In this document: positions 43,730 through 53,002 of the stretch, piece after piece
Layout of the letters: the number at the start of each line of letters is the position of its first letter
How positions within the stretch are numbered: position 1 is the stretch's first letter
NCBI RefSeq assembly: GCF_004345425.1
Contig: NZ_SLVP01000006.1
Location: 1 to 64,000, forward strand
Direction of reading: 5' to 3'
From: Paenibacillus sp. BK033
GTDB lineage: Bacteria; Bacillota; Bacilli; Paenibacillales; Paenibacillaceae
DNA: 64,000 nt
Position numbers and translations under genes: made by a program
Notes under the pieces: generated by a model
What the model saw: the letters and a program-made list of their open reading frames with translations, nothing else
Told to the model about the DNA's origin: nothing
Database searches by the model: none

Positions 43730-46700
43730 TTACTTTACATTGTCGTCGATTGCTTTAACGAAATGCTCGTTGCCGTCCGAAGTGCGCGTTGCTTCGTGGC
43801 TTCTTGTTGCTTCTTCGACTTGACCAAACGCCCAGTTGCTCTTCGCAACATCCGGGAAGGATGGTTCTACGTCAGTCAGCGGGCCTCTGTACAGAAGGCG
43901 GTTGATCAGCGTTACGGCTTCAAGGCGAACGATGTCTTTGCCCGGTTGGAACGTACCATCCGGATAACCCGTTGTCAGGCCGTTGCGGAACAATGCCTCG
44001 ATTGCCGAGGAGGACCAGCGTCCTTCGCTGTCTCCGAATTGCGGAGTGATTGGCATTGAGGTCTCCAGCTTCAGGTAACGTACCATGACTGTAGCCAATT
44101 CCTCGCGCGTTACAGGCTGGTTCGGACGGAAGGTGCCGTCTGCAAAGCCTTTAAAGATACCGCTGTCCGTGACGATCCGGATATAACCGCTTGCCCATTG
44201 GGTAGAAGGCACATCCTTGAATTCGGCTTTCAGCGTTGTCGAGCCGCCGTTCAGGAGGCGTGCGATAATGGCCGCTAGCTCCGCGCGGGTCAGCTTCTGG
44301 CTAGGCTTGAACTTGCCGTCCGGGAAGCCGAGAATATAACGCTGATGCGTCACGGTTTCGTCTCCGGTGGAGAAGAGCAATACTTTCACGGATGCTTTTG
44401 CCGCTTCAGGATTCAGCAGCTCTTGGCTTGCTTTGCCTTCCGCGGAAATCGTTACGAGAAGCTCGGTCACATTGATCGAAGGGTACTTCACTTCCACATT
44501 GCGTACGCCTTTATCTCCGACGTTGAGATCCCCGACATTCCAAGTCACTTTATTGCCTTCTACCTTGCCTCCGTCTGCACTTGTTACCGTGGTGCCCTCA
44601 GGGAGGGTTAACGTCACAGTAGCACCGGTAGCTTGTTTCGTACCGTTGTTCAGGTACTCCACTTTAACTTTGCCTGCTGTTCCTTCTACTTGTCTGTCCT
44701 TGTCAACGGATACGTTAACAACGACGTTAGGCTTGCCGGCAGGCGTAACAGATGCCTTAGACATCTGAATGTCATGGCGGACAATCGCATACTCGACAGG
44801 GATCGTTGGGCTCGTGTAAGTGACGTAGCCCGGAGCCGTTGCAACGATGTAGTAATCGGTTGTCGGATAAACCATGTACGCGTATTTACCGCCGTCTTTG
44901 CTTGTCTGCGGGTTCGCGTTGTCGCTTGGAGCAAAGCCTGCGATCTCAGGCAGCTTAACTTCCGTGCCAGGCGTATTGCCGTTTGTAATATTGCGCGGCG
45001 TGTTTGCGTAATACAGCTTTACGGTTGCACCGTCAATGGCAGCATGGGTGTTGATGTCGGTAATGTCGCCATACGGGTCAATGAGCTCGTTAAGGATGTT
45101 CATTTCGCCGTTCGCTGCCAGCTTGATTGTCGGAAGCGTGCCGTTATTGTCCAATGCGTTAATAATAATGTCTTTGAAGCCGCCGTGCTCTGAATCCGGA
45201 ACCTTGAAGATGATTGCAATCTGATATTCCGTATTCCGTTCAAGGCCAGGAATATTGAATACGCCGTCTTTCAAAGGTGCGGTAAATTCTTTATGATCCG
45301 GTGCCGGACCAATCAGCTTCACGGTGACCTGATTCATGAATTCCTGTTTAAGCGTGTCATTCTGACCGGTAGGAAGCTTTTGCGTAAGGAGGCCGGTAAT
45401 GGTTTTCGTCGATTCGAAAACTTCGCCCGGGTTTCCGCTTACCGCGCCAACCTCAACGGTTTGCTTGAAGGAAACTTCTTTGGTCTGGCTGCCTACTTGA
45501 ACGGTCTTGATAACTTCAATGTCATACTTTTCGTCGCCGCGTGGAACGGCAATGCTGTACTTCCCGTCTGCGTCGGTAATGGCTTCAGCCGCGAAGTCGA
45601 TAATGCCGTCGCCGTCAAAGTCTTTTGTGATTTTTACGACTGCGCCGGCAACGATTGAACGCGTTCCGTTATCCGTTGTCGTTACAACGCCCGTTACGGA
45701 AGCCGGCTCAAAGGTAATGATGATTTGCTCTTGCGCGTAAATGCTGCGTTCCACGTCATCAGCCGTAGCCGTTACCGGAACGCTTTGCGATAAAATGCCT
45801 TCAATCTTCGAAGATTGGTATTCAATCGTTGCTTTGCCAGCCGCATCCGTCACCGCGGTTGGGGAACCGCCAAGGAAGGTTCCGAGCGAAGCGGAGAAGG
45901 TAATCGTGACGTCTTTGAGCGGTTTGCCGTCTATATCAGTCAGAATGGCCGTCAATTTCGAAATCGTATGGCCGTCACCAACGATGGAGCTAGGGTTCGC
46001 GCTAAGCTTCAAGATGTATTTCACAAGCTCGAAGTTCTGATGAATCGTTGTCTCAGCAGCTAAGCCAGGCAAAGCGTTAATGACTTGATTGCGTGTTGCA
46101 TAGCCTTGCTTCTCCACAACAATCAGGTAATGCTCGGTACGGACATTAGGGAATTTGTAGTATCCGGAAGCATCCGTTGTTGTGTTGGCAACTTTATTCG
46201 TTCCCGTTGGATCATACAAGGTTACCTTAGCTCCTTCAATTGGAGCTTGGCTGTTGCGATCTTGAACCGTTCCGTCAACGGACACGGTGCGGATCACGGT
46301 AAAATTGTTGTTCTGAAGCTTGGAAGCCGCTTCGGCCGGCAATGCTTCGTCCCCCTTCGAAGATGCGAAGGTTACCGCATGGGCGCTGCTTGTTGCTTCT
46401 GAAGGAAGACGATACTGCACGTTTTCCCATTTCTTATATCCGTCTGTCTGGTAAGTATCGCCGTTAGCCAAAGTCAGCGTAACCGAATCGTTATCCGTTC
46501 CGTTGTCCGGACCGTCGAAGTCAAAGGTTGCCGTAACTGCCGTTGCGGTAACTTCCGTAATAGCCGAGATTTTCAGCGGTTTGTTAGGCGCTACGGTCCA
46601 TTCGGAAGAATCCGTAACAGCACGGTCGCCAACCCAGCCGTCAAGAAGACGAACGGCTAAAGTAACGGTAGCCGTATTGGAATTAAGTTTTCCGTCATTG

Positions 46701-49348
46701 GCCTTGAACGTAAAGCTGTCCGTGCTGCCATAGCCAGCGTCTGGCGTGTACGTGTAAGTACCGTCGTTGTTGATGACAACCGTACCATGCGCCGGCGGGG
46801 TTACAACCGCGAAGGTAAGGGTATCGCCATCAACATCGCTCGCCTTAAAGCCGCCCGTCGCGCTGGAGCCGGACTCAACGACTTTGGAATCATCCGATGC
46901 CGTTGGCGCGTCGTTCACGGCAGTAACCGTAATCTCTACCGTTGCCGGCGCAGAATCAGCCGTGCCATCGTTAGCTTTAAACGTAAAGCTGTCCGGGCCG
47001 TTGTAATTAGGATCCGGCGTATAGGTGAACGTGCCGTCCCCGTTCAGGGTCAGGTCGCCATGAGCAGGTTGGCCGACTACCGAATAGTGAAGGGTATCAC
47101 CGTCATCGTCCGTTGCATGAACGCTGCCGTTAAGGGATTTATCTTCCTCGGTTTGCAGAGTATCGTTTTGAGTAACGGGAGCTTCATTTACTTCATTAAT
47201 CGTGATGCTGACGGTAGCGGGAGCCGAGTAGAGCACGCCATCGTAAGCCTTGAAGGTGAGGCTGTCCGAGCCGGAATAATTCGGGTTTGGCGTATACGTG
47301 TACGTTCCATCGCTGTTTAAGACGACCGTACCATGAACAGGCGCCGTATCAAGCACATAAGTCAGCGCGCTGTTCTCTACGTCTTGCCCGGTTACGCTGC
47401 CGTTGACAGGCGTATTTTCATCCGTTGTTTTGCTCGAATTGTTCGCAGCAGGTGCATCGTTAACAGCGTTAATCGTCAGATTAACGGTTGCGACGTTAGA
47501 GTCGGCTTTGCCGTCATTCGCTTTGTAAGTAAAGCTGTCGGTACCATTGATGTTTGCATTTGGCGTATACGTGTAAGTGCCGTCTGCATTCAGAACGACC
47601 GTACCGTTAACCGGTGCCGTGACAAGAGAATAGGTAACAGTGTCATTGTCTCCGTCAGTTGCAGTTACTGCACCCGTAACCGGAGTGTCTTCATCTGTAG
47701 TTTTATTGTCATCTTGGGCTACTGGAGAAGCGTTAGGAGCTGCTGTTACGTTGATGGTGACAGTTGCCTTGTTCGAACCCACTTCGGCATCGTTGGCAAT
47801 GAACGTAAAGCTGTCCATTCCAACGAAACCTTGATCAGGCGTGTAGGTGTATGAACCCGCTATCGCATCGAGCGCTAAAGTACCATGTTGCGGCAAATCC
47901 TGTTCCAGATACTGCAGCAGATCCCCGTCTATATCCGAACCATTCACAGTCCCGCCAACCGGCGTGTTTTCCACGGCGCTTATGCTGGAGTCATAAGCGA
48001 CTGGCGCGTCATTAACCGGCTTTACCGTAAGATCAACCGTAGCTGTATTAGAGTCAAGAGATCCGTCATTTACTTTGTACGTAAAGCTGTCGGGACCGTT
48101 GTAATTCGCGTTAGGCGAGTATGTAAAAGAACCGTTCGGGTTCAAAGTCAAGCTACCATTTGATGGTCCTGTTACTCTGGAGAAGGTGATGGTTTCACCG
48201 TCGATATCGCTGCCTTTATCGCTCAGGGATTTGTTAAAGGTCGTATCTTCGTCTCCTGAGAAAGAGGCATCTTCGGCAACTGGTGCCGTATTCACTTTAT
48301 CCGTTGTATCCGTTGCCGTCTTGGCCGGATTGCCGTCGGAGCTGACCGTGTCCGCCGATACGGTTACGGTTCCGTATTTCAGAGCAGAGAAGTCAAGCTG
48401 AGTGGCATACTTCCCGTCGGGTCCAACGGTTGCCGCGTAATTCCGTTCCGAGCCCGAAGAATCCTTCACCGTAAGGGTGACAGGCTGTCCAGCGCCCGCA
48501 TTGGTGGATCCGGAAATATTAACGACTTTAATATTATCTTGGCCTGCAATCAGTTTGCCGTCTCCACCGTCGTCAATAGAAACATCGATAGTTGGAGAAG
48601 AACTGTTGTCTACCTGCTTCGGATCGCTGAATGTACCGCCCGGGGCACCGAAGTTAACCGAGAATTGACGGGAGCTTAAATTGCTCGTGTTGCCAACGAC
48701 AAGATCCAGTCCGTTTATTGGCGCGGTGTAATTGATGATTACGGAAGCCGTATCCTCAAAAGATGTACCATTAAGGGAGGAGCCTCTTCCTGCAAATTGC
48801 GTTCTGCCGGCAGTTGCCGAGCTTATGACAAGCTGTGTGTTTTTATTCACAGAATAGCTCGCAAAGCCGGATAATTGGACAAATTCCTTGGAGGTGGAAC
48901 TGCTGCCGTCAATATCGATGACCGTCACAAAGAAGTTCTTGATTTGAACCGGATTGCCGGTTGCCTGATCAATGAAATCAAAGTGAAAGGTCAATGAGCC
49001 GCTTCCGGGACTGGTTGTAACCCATGGATTAAACCGCTCATCAAAGCCTGTTCCCGGATTATCCAATACGTTTCCGGCCAAGGATGCCCCGCTAGCCCCC
49101 TTGATCGTTACTTTGGCATCAACCGTAATGCCGTCTCTTGTAATGACATTCGTATACTTGTAGACGGCCCCTACTTGTCCGGCAGTGCCGGAAACCAGGG
49201 TTGGAGTTCCCAAATTCATTGCATTACTCTTGATGTCAACCACATTTACCGCTGCTTTGGTGGCAGTTGGATGCGTGACTCCGAGCATGACACCCAATAC
49301 AAGAAGCAATAGGGCAATTCTTGTAAAGGCCGATGATCGAGCCAACAT
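43730..49348 (-). CDS. SLH-domain surface protein with six cadherin-like repeats
   Basis: A 1872-residue exported protein. After a signal peptide (1-32) comes a beta-rich N-terminal domain (about 33-235), then an Ig-like segment. Six tandem cadherin/VCBS-like repeats of about 91 residues follow (about 353-900), each with an NDAPVA-like start, a DxDGDTLTF strand and a GTYTYTPN..GxDSFTFKANDG block. Next come carboxypeptidase-regulatory-like and invasin-like Ig folds (about 1025-1600), a DUF11-like domain, and SLH repeats from about 1663. Calcium-binding Asp clusters fit an adhesive or matrix role on the cell wall. It is monocistronic, with a terminator at 43686-43721. No catalytic domain was recognised. 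Confidence 0.9.
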   Translation of the reverse strand: MLARSSAFTRIALLLLVLGVMLGVTHPTATKAAVNVVDIKSNAMNLGTPTLVSGTAGQVGAVYKYTNVITRDGITVDAKVTIKGASGASLAGNVLDNPGTGFDERFNPWVTTSPGSGSLTFHFDFIDQATGNPVQIKNFFVTVIDIDGSSSTSKEFVQLSGFASYSVNKNTQLVISSATAGRTQFAGRGSSLNGTSFEDTASVIINYTAPINGLDLVVGNTSNLSSRQFSVNFGAPGGTFSDPKQVDNSSSPTIDVSIDDGGDGKLIAGQDNIKVVNISGSTNAGAGQPVTLTVKDSSGSERNYAATVGPDGKYATQLDFSALKYGTVTVSADTVSSDGNPAKTATDTTDKVNTAPVAEDASFSGDEDTTFNKSLSDKGSDIDGETITFSRVTGPSNGSLTLNPNGSFTYSPNANYNGPDSFTYKVNDGSLDSNTATVDLTVKPVNDAPVAYDSSISAVENTPVGGTVNGSDIDGDLLQYLEQDLPQHGTLALDAIAGSYTYTPDQGFVGMDSFTFIANDAEVGSNKATVTINVTAAPNASPVAQDDNKTTDEDTPVTGAVTATDGDNDTVTYSLVTAPVNGTVVLNADGTYTYTPNANINGTDSFTYKANDGKADSNVATVNLTINAVNDAPAANNSSKTTDENTPVNGSVTGQDVENSALTYVLDTAPVHGTVVLNSDGTYTYTPNPNYSGSDSLTFKAYDGVLYSAPATVSITINEVNEAPVTQNDTLQTEEDKSLNGSVHATDDDGDTLHYSVVGQPAHGDLTLNGDGTFTYTPDPNYNGPDSFTFKANDGTADSAPATVEITVTAVNDAPTASDDSKVVESGSSATGGFKASDVDGDTLTFAVVTPPAHGTVVINNDGTYTYTPDAGYGSTDSFTFKANDGKLNSNTATVTLAVRLLDGWVGDRAVTDSSEWTVAPNKPLKISAITEVTATAVTATFDFDGPDNGTDNDSVTLTLANGDTYQTDGYKKWENVQYRLPSEATSSAHAVTFASSKGDEALPAEAASKLQNNNFTVIRTVSVDGTVQDRNSQAPIEGAKVTLYDPTGTNKVANTTTDASGYYKFPNVRTEHYLIVVEKQGYATRNQVINALPGLAAETTIHQNFELVKYILKLSANPSSIVGDGHTISKLTAILTDIDGKPLKDVTITFSASLGTFLGGSPTAVTDAAGKATIEYQSSKIEGILSQSVPVTATADDVERSIYAQEQIIITFEPASVTGVVTTTDNGTRSIVAGAVVKITKDFDGDGIIDFAAEAITDADGKYSIAVPRGDEKYDIEVIKTVQVGSQTKEVSFKQTVEVGAVSGNPGEVFESTKTITGLLTQKLPTGQNDTLKQEFMNQVTVKLIGPAPDHKEFTAPLKDGVFNIPGLERNTEYQIAIIFKVPDSEHGGFKDIIINALDNNGTLPTIKLAANGEMNILNELIDPYGDITDINTHAAIDGATVKLYYANTPRNITNGNTPGTEVKLPEIAGFAPSDNANPQTSKDGGKYAYMVYPTTDYYIVATAPGYVTYTSPTIPVEYAIVRHDIQMSKASVTPAGKPNVVVNVSVDKDRQVEGTAGKVKVEYLNNGTKQATGATVTLTLPEGTTVTSADGGKVEGNKVTWNVGDLNVGDKGVRNVEVKYPSINVTELLVTISAEGKASQELLNPEAAKASVKVLLFSTGDETVTHQRYILGFPDGKFKPSQKLTRAELAAIIARLLNGGSTTLKAEFKDVPSTQWASGYIRIVTDSGIFKGFADGTFRPNQPVTREELATVMVRYLKLETSMPITPQFGDSEGRWSSSAIEALFRNGLTTGYPDGTFQPGKDIVRLEAVTLINRLLYRGPLTDVEPSFPDVAKSNWAFGQVEEATRSHEATRTSDGNEHFVKAIDDNVK

Positions 49349-49767
49349 AGACTCACTTCCTTTCCGTTCTTATAGTCTGCTTGTGTCAAAATTTAGGATT
49401 AAAGTCCCTGCTAGATTCGACACCTAACTAGTCCTAAATAACTATAAATGACGGCAGGCGACAGCGTCAACTTGAAATTTTCTAGTAATATCCATTTTTC
49501 GACAAACGTTTCTGTTCCTTAATTTGGAATAAGACTATTAAAAAAAAGATAAGCGAGAATAACTTATTTTAGGGCGAAATTATTAGGTGCTGAAGCTTTG
49601 AATAACAGGAAATCAGATATTCTCGCGAAAAATAATAGTATAAAAAAATAGTATTTTTTTGTTTTACATATCTAGTAAACGAGGGCAACCGAGAACATTT
49701 TTTTCTAGAATCCATGGAGGCATGGGATAAGAAGGGTAACCATTTTACGATTCCTTAACTGGATGTA
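49349..49767. other. AT-rich intergenic region between the surface protein and tetR-type genes
   Basis: About 420 bases of strongly AT-rich, noncoding sequence. It must hold the minus-strand promoter of the surface protein and has several A/T runs (for example near 49536-49546 and 49630-49665). I see no gene, no convincing riboswitch and no clear promoter for the surface protein gene. Confidence 0.5.
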
Positions 49768-49796
49768 TTTACAATTTAAGGAATTATGATTATTAT
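49751..49796 (+). promoter_or_regulatory. Promoter and overlapping inverted repeat of the tetR-type gene
   Basis: TTTACA (49768-49773) and TATTAT (49791-49796) are separated by 17 bases, a good sigma-A promoter. TTCCTTAA (49751-49758) and TTAAGGAA (49776-49783) form an inverted repeat that overlaps it and could be an operator, perhaps for the TetR product itself. Confidence 0.55.
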
Positions 49797-49840
49797 ATAA
49801 ATAAACGTTCATATATTTAATTAGGAAAGGACAATCAAAC

Positions 49841-50440
49841 ATGGCAAGGACCGTCAATGAGCAAGCCAGACAAGAGAAAAGAGAGCTTATCTTACAGACT
49901 GCCGTCACTGCTTTTCCCGAGAATGGCTTCTCCGGTACCACATTCGCTATGCTGGCCAAGAGCTTGGGAATAAGCGCGGCAACGATTCTGCTCTATTTCG
50001 ACAGCAAGGAGGAGCTGTTCCGTTGCGCCGTACTGGAGCCGCTTGAGCGGTTCCGCGAGCCCTTCCTTGCCTTCGTGCACGGGGAAGGAACGCCGCTGGA
50101 CAGAATCAAGTCCATGATTGACGTGCATATCCGGATTGCGGCAAGCAACTCGTCCTTTCTGCGGCTGGTGCAGTACGTGCTGGGGCAGCATCAACGGTTT
50201 CCGGAGGAAGCGGAAGCGATGTACCGGTTCGCCAGTGACTATACGGCGGGGCTGACGGCGGTGATTGCTGAAGGCCAGGCGGCCGGCCAGCTTCAGTCTT
50301 ACGATGCGCATGAAGTCGCGTGGGGATATTTTTGCTTTATTCAAGGCGTAGGGCTGGTCAACACCGATGATCCTTCTTCTCCGGTATGGGATGGGATGCG
50401 CCGGGTAGGCTTGCAGCTGTTTGCGCCTGCAGCAACCTAA
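49841..50440 (+). CDS. TetR family transcriptional regulator
   Basis: A 199-residue TetR regulator. The N-terminal helix-turn-helix reads LILQTAVTAFPENGFSGTTF followed by AMLAKSLGISAATILLYFDSKEEL, and the remainder is an all-helical ligand-binding domain. TetR proteins usually repress a neighbouring transporter until a ligand binds. Here the ABC exporter genes begin 28 bases downstream on the same strand, so regulator and exporter are probably one operon under autoregulation. The ligand cannot be named. Confidence 0.9.
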   Translation: MARTVNEQARQEKRELILQTAVTAFPENGFSGTTFAMLAKSLGISAATILLYFDSKEELFRCAVLEPLERFREPFLAFVHGEGTPLDRIKSMIDVHIRIAASNSSFLRLVQYVLGQHQRFPEEAEAMYRFASDYTAGLTAVIAEGQAAGQLQSYDAHEVAWGYFCFIQGVGLVNTDDPSSPVWDGMRRVGLQLFAPAAT

Positions 50441-50468
50441 TAATCTTGAAAGCTTGAGGTGGATGCCG

Positions 50469-51449
50469 ATGGACTTAATCGAGATTGACCAGGTCAACAA
50501 GGTGTACAAGAAAGGGAAGAAGCAAGCGAACATCGATATCAGCTTTTCCATTCGGGAAGGCGAGATTCTGGGATTGCTTGGGCCTAACGGAGCCGGGAAA
50601 AGCACGTTGATCAAGCAGATCGTCGGACTGCTTGCCCCAACCTCCGGCGAAGTCCGGTACGCAGGGGTTAATGTGCTCAAGCAGGCCAAGAAGGTAGCCT
50701 CGGAGTTTGGTTATTACGCGCAAGAGCCGCATGCCCTTGGCGCGCTGACGGCCAGAGAGGCGCTGCTTTTCACCGGCATTCTTCGAGGCCTGCCGAAGAA
50801 GGAAGCAGAGAAGCAGACGATGGAGCTGCTCGAGCGATTTAATATGGCGGAGCTCGCGGGCAGGCCGCTCAAGAAGCTGTCCGGCGGACAGAAACGGATG
50901 GTCGGAATCGGAACAACGATGATAGGCGATTCCCGCGTTCTTGTGCTTGATGAGCCGACTAACGAGCTTGACCCTCTGAACCGGCGGCTGGTGTGGGATA
51001 TTATCGTGGAGCGGAACCGCCAAGGGGCTACCATTCTTCTTGTTACCCATAACGTGCTGGAAGCGGAGCGGGTGGTAGACCGCGTTGCTTTTATCAACTA
51101 TGGAAGATTGCTGGAGATCGACAGCGTCTCTCACCTGAAGCAGCGCGTGGATGGGCGGCTGAAGCTGGAGCTGACGGCTGTTGAGGGGGAAGCGGTTAAT
51201 CTGATGAAGCGGATGGAGGAGTGGGGCGATATCCAGCAGACAGGCGAGAACCGGCTTCGGCTTCTGATCGACAAAAATCGGGCGGGTACGATGCTGGATT
51301 GGATGTTTCATGCGACCGACCTGCCTATTGACGAATATGCGATGCTTCCTCCCAATCTGGAGGACGTCTATCTCTATATCGACAGTCAGAAGGCGAAGGC
51401 TGCGGGATATGTAATCCATGAGGAAAAGGTGGGGAGCGTCATTGGCTAA
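50469..51449 (+). CDS. ABC-2 type exporter ATPase
   Basis: A 326-residue ATPase with Walker A GPNGAGKST, Q-loop (YYAQEPHALGALT), signature LSGGQKRMVGIG, Walker B VLVLDEPTNELD and the switch His (LLVTHN). The C-terminal 100 residues are the accessory domain of drug and antibiotic exporter ATPases. ATG 50469 has a GAGGTGG site eight bases upstream, better than the earlier in-frame starts at 50421 or 50463. It powers the permease that overlaps its end by eight bases. Confidence 0.93.
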   Translation: MDLIEIDQVNKVYKKGKKQANIDISFSIREGEILGLLGPNGAGKSTLIKQIVGLLAPTSGEVRYAGVNVLKQAKKVASEFGYYAQEPHALGALTAREALLFTGILRGLPKKEAEKQTMELLERFNMAELAGRPLKKLSGGQKRMVGIGTTMIGDSRVLVLDEPTNELDPLNRRLVWDIIVERNRQGATILLVTHNVLEAERVVDRVAFINYGRLLEIDSVSHLKQRVDGRLKLELTAVEGEAVNLMKRMEEWGDIQQTGENRLRLLIDKNRAGTMLDWMFHATDLPIDEYAMLPPNLEDVYLYIDSQKAKAAGYVIHEEKVGSVIG

Positions 51450-52212
51450 TGCGCTTGCTTTTGTAAAGGGACGAATGTGGACCGAGCTGTACATCCTATT
51501 GCGGATCCAGGTTGCCATCGTGCGGGAGCAATGGATATGGATCTTTATTATGGCGACGATCTTTCCGCTGACCACGCTGTTGTTCATGAAATTTATGTAC
51601 GGGGTTTCCTCGGGTCAGATCATGGTAAATGTCATTGTCGGCAATATCGTATTCGCGATCATTATGATGGGATTTAACGCGCTGGGACAGGAGATCTCGT
51701 GGCAGAAGCATGCGGGCTACTTTACCTTTTACTCCTCTCTTCCCATCTCGAAAGCGATCTTTGTCGTTACCCAGCTTGTGCGCGGGTTGATGACGGCGAT
51801 GCCTTCGGTTATTATCATGGCTTTTATCGGGCAGTTTGCGTACGGAATAAAGCTTCATTACGAGTGGGGACTTATACCGGTCTTCCTGCTGGCCGTATTG
51901 AGCATGGTCGGCATAGGGGCGGGAATCGGATTCTGGTCTCCGGATCACCAGATGACCAATATGCTTGTGCAGGGGTTAATGATGTTTGTCGGGTTCTTGT
52001 CGCCGGTTATGATGGAAGCCAGCCAGCTGCCGCCGGTTCTGAGGTATATCGGGGTTATTTTTCCGACCACCTATTCGGCCTCCGCGCTCCGGGAGATGCT
52101 CACGAAAGGCTGGACGCCCGCAGTGACCATGGATATGTTCGTCCTGATCGGCTTTATTATCGTGTCGTTTGCGTTCATCTCGAGAATGATCAGCTGGCGT
52201 GCAGCTGAATAG
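51442..52212 (+). CDS. ABC-2 type exporter permease
   Basis: A 256-residue membrane protein with six hydrophobic segments and the ABC-2 arrangement (conserved region FFPTTYSASALREML near the C terminus, with GVIFPTTYSA). Together with the preceding ATPase and TetR gene it forms a probable drug or antimicrobial export system. TTG 51442 is chosen because GGGGAG lies ahead and it overlaps the ATPase stop by only eight bases; an ATG at 51418 is an alternative that would add eight residues. Confidence 0.87.
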   Translation: MANALAFVKGRMWTELYILLRIQVAIVREQWIWIFIMATIFPLTTLLFMKFMYGVSSGQIMVNVIVGNIVFAIIMMGFNALGQEISWQKHAGYFTFYSSLPISKAIFVVTQLVRGLMTAMPSVIIMAFIGQFAYGIKLHYEWGLIPVFLLAVLSMVGIGAGIGFWSPDHQMTNMLVQGLMMFVGFLSPVMMEASQLPPVLRYIGVIFPTTYSASALREMLTKGWTPAVTMDMFVLIGFIIVSFAFISRMISWRAAE

Positions 52213-52226
52213 ATCCCAAACGAGCA

Positions 52227-52260
52227 GAAAACCGCTGGCCTCCAAGGCAGCGGTTTTCTT
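52227..52260 (+). terminator. Rho-independent terminator of the exporter operon
   Basis: AAAACCGCTG pairs with CAGCGGTTTT over a ten-base loop, followed by a short T stretch. Confidence 0.85.
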
Positions 52261-52372
52261 GTTATGTCATCCGGTTAAGGCAAGCATAACATCACCGGCA
52301 AGCCTATTCGGTTTTTGTTCTAACCGAATGATACAATGAACTACGGCAATGAAAGACAGGAGGATATTGGAT

Positions 52373-52822
52373 ATGACAACGATTGCGATACGGGAAGCGG
52401 GGCCACGGGATCTTCTCGATTTGGCCAAGCTGTTCGAGGTGCTGATGGAGGTTCGTTCCAATATAGAGGCAATGGGCAGGATGCTCGCGACTGTGACGGA
52501 GGATCCGCATTATTTTCTGGCGGCGGCTTGCGACGGCGATCAGGTGATTGGAACCGCAATGGGGATTGAATGTTACGATCTTGTCGGGAATTGCCGTCCG
52601 TTCCTCGTTGTGGAGAATGTGGTCGTTAATCCTGATTATAGAGGCCGTGGCGTTGGAAAAATGCTGATGAAGCGGCTCGAGCAATTCGCTGAGGAACGAG
52701 AGTGCAGTTACATTATTTTTGTGTCCAGCGGTTACCGGGAGAAGGCTCATCAGTTCTACCGGGCGCTTGGCTACTCCAGCGATCATCAGGGCTTTAAGAA
52801 GCAGCTTCGGGAACTGGGTTAA
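52373..52822 (+). CDS. GNAT family N-acetyltransferase
   Basis: A 149-residue GNAT enzyme. The acetyl-CoA loop is in VVNPDYRGRGVGKMLMKRLE (about residues 84-103), preceded by the beta strand FLVVENVVV, and the protein ends with KAHQFYRALGY, the usual GNAT C-terminal motif. AGGAGG precedes ATG 52373; a longer frame from 52349 would lose that spacing. It is a single gene between the exporter operon and the flippase-like gene. Substrate unknown. Confidence 0.88.
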   Translation: MTTIAIREAGPRDLLDLAKLFEVLMEVRSNIEAMGRMLATVTEDPHYFLAAACDGDQVIGTAMGIECYDLVGNCRPFLVVENVVVNPDYRGRGVGKMLMKRLEQFAEERECSYIIFVSSGYREKAHQFYRALGYSSDHQGFKKQLRELG

Positions 52823-53002
52823 TCGGCAGCGGAAAAGGCAGTCAAGCAGGGTTGGCTGCTTCCGCAGCCGGCTGTTTGTTTATTCATTTTTACATGGAAA
52901 AGGTATGGATTTTACCAAATTCGGCATTCTAGATAAATCACGGATGACAGAACATCCCTATAATGGAAAGATGGCTTAACTATAGTCAGGAGGTGTTGAT
53001 GG

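Noticed and set aside
46660..48300. Regular repeats of about 275 bases that could be taken for a CRISPR or tandem DNA repeat
   Set aside because: They encode the six cadherin-like protein repeats; unit length, reading frame and divergence fit protein repeats, not CRISPR.
49560..49700. Possible riboswitch or regulatory RNA in the AT-rich region before the tetR-type gene
   Set aside because: Several short inverted repeats exist, but no conserved riboswitch core or T-tract terminator could be recognised; AT-richness alone makes weak hairpins likely.
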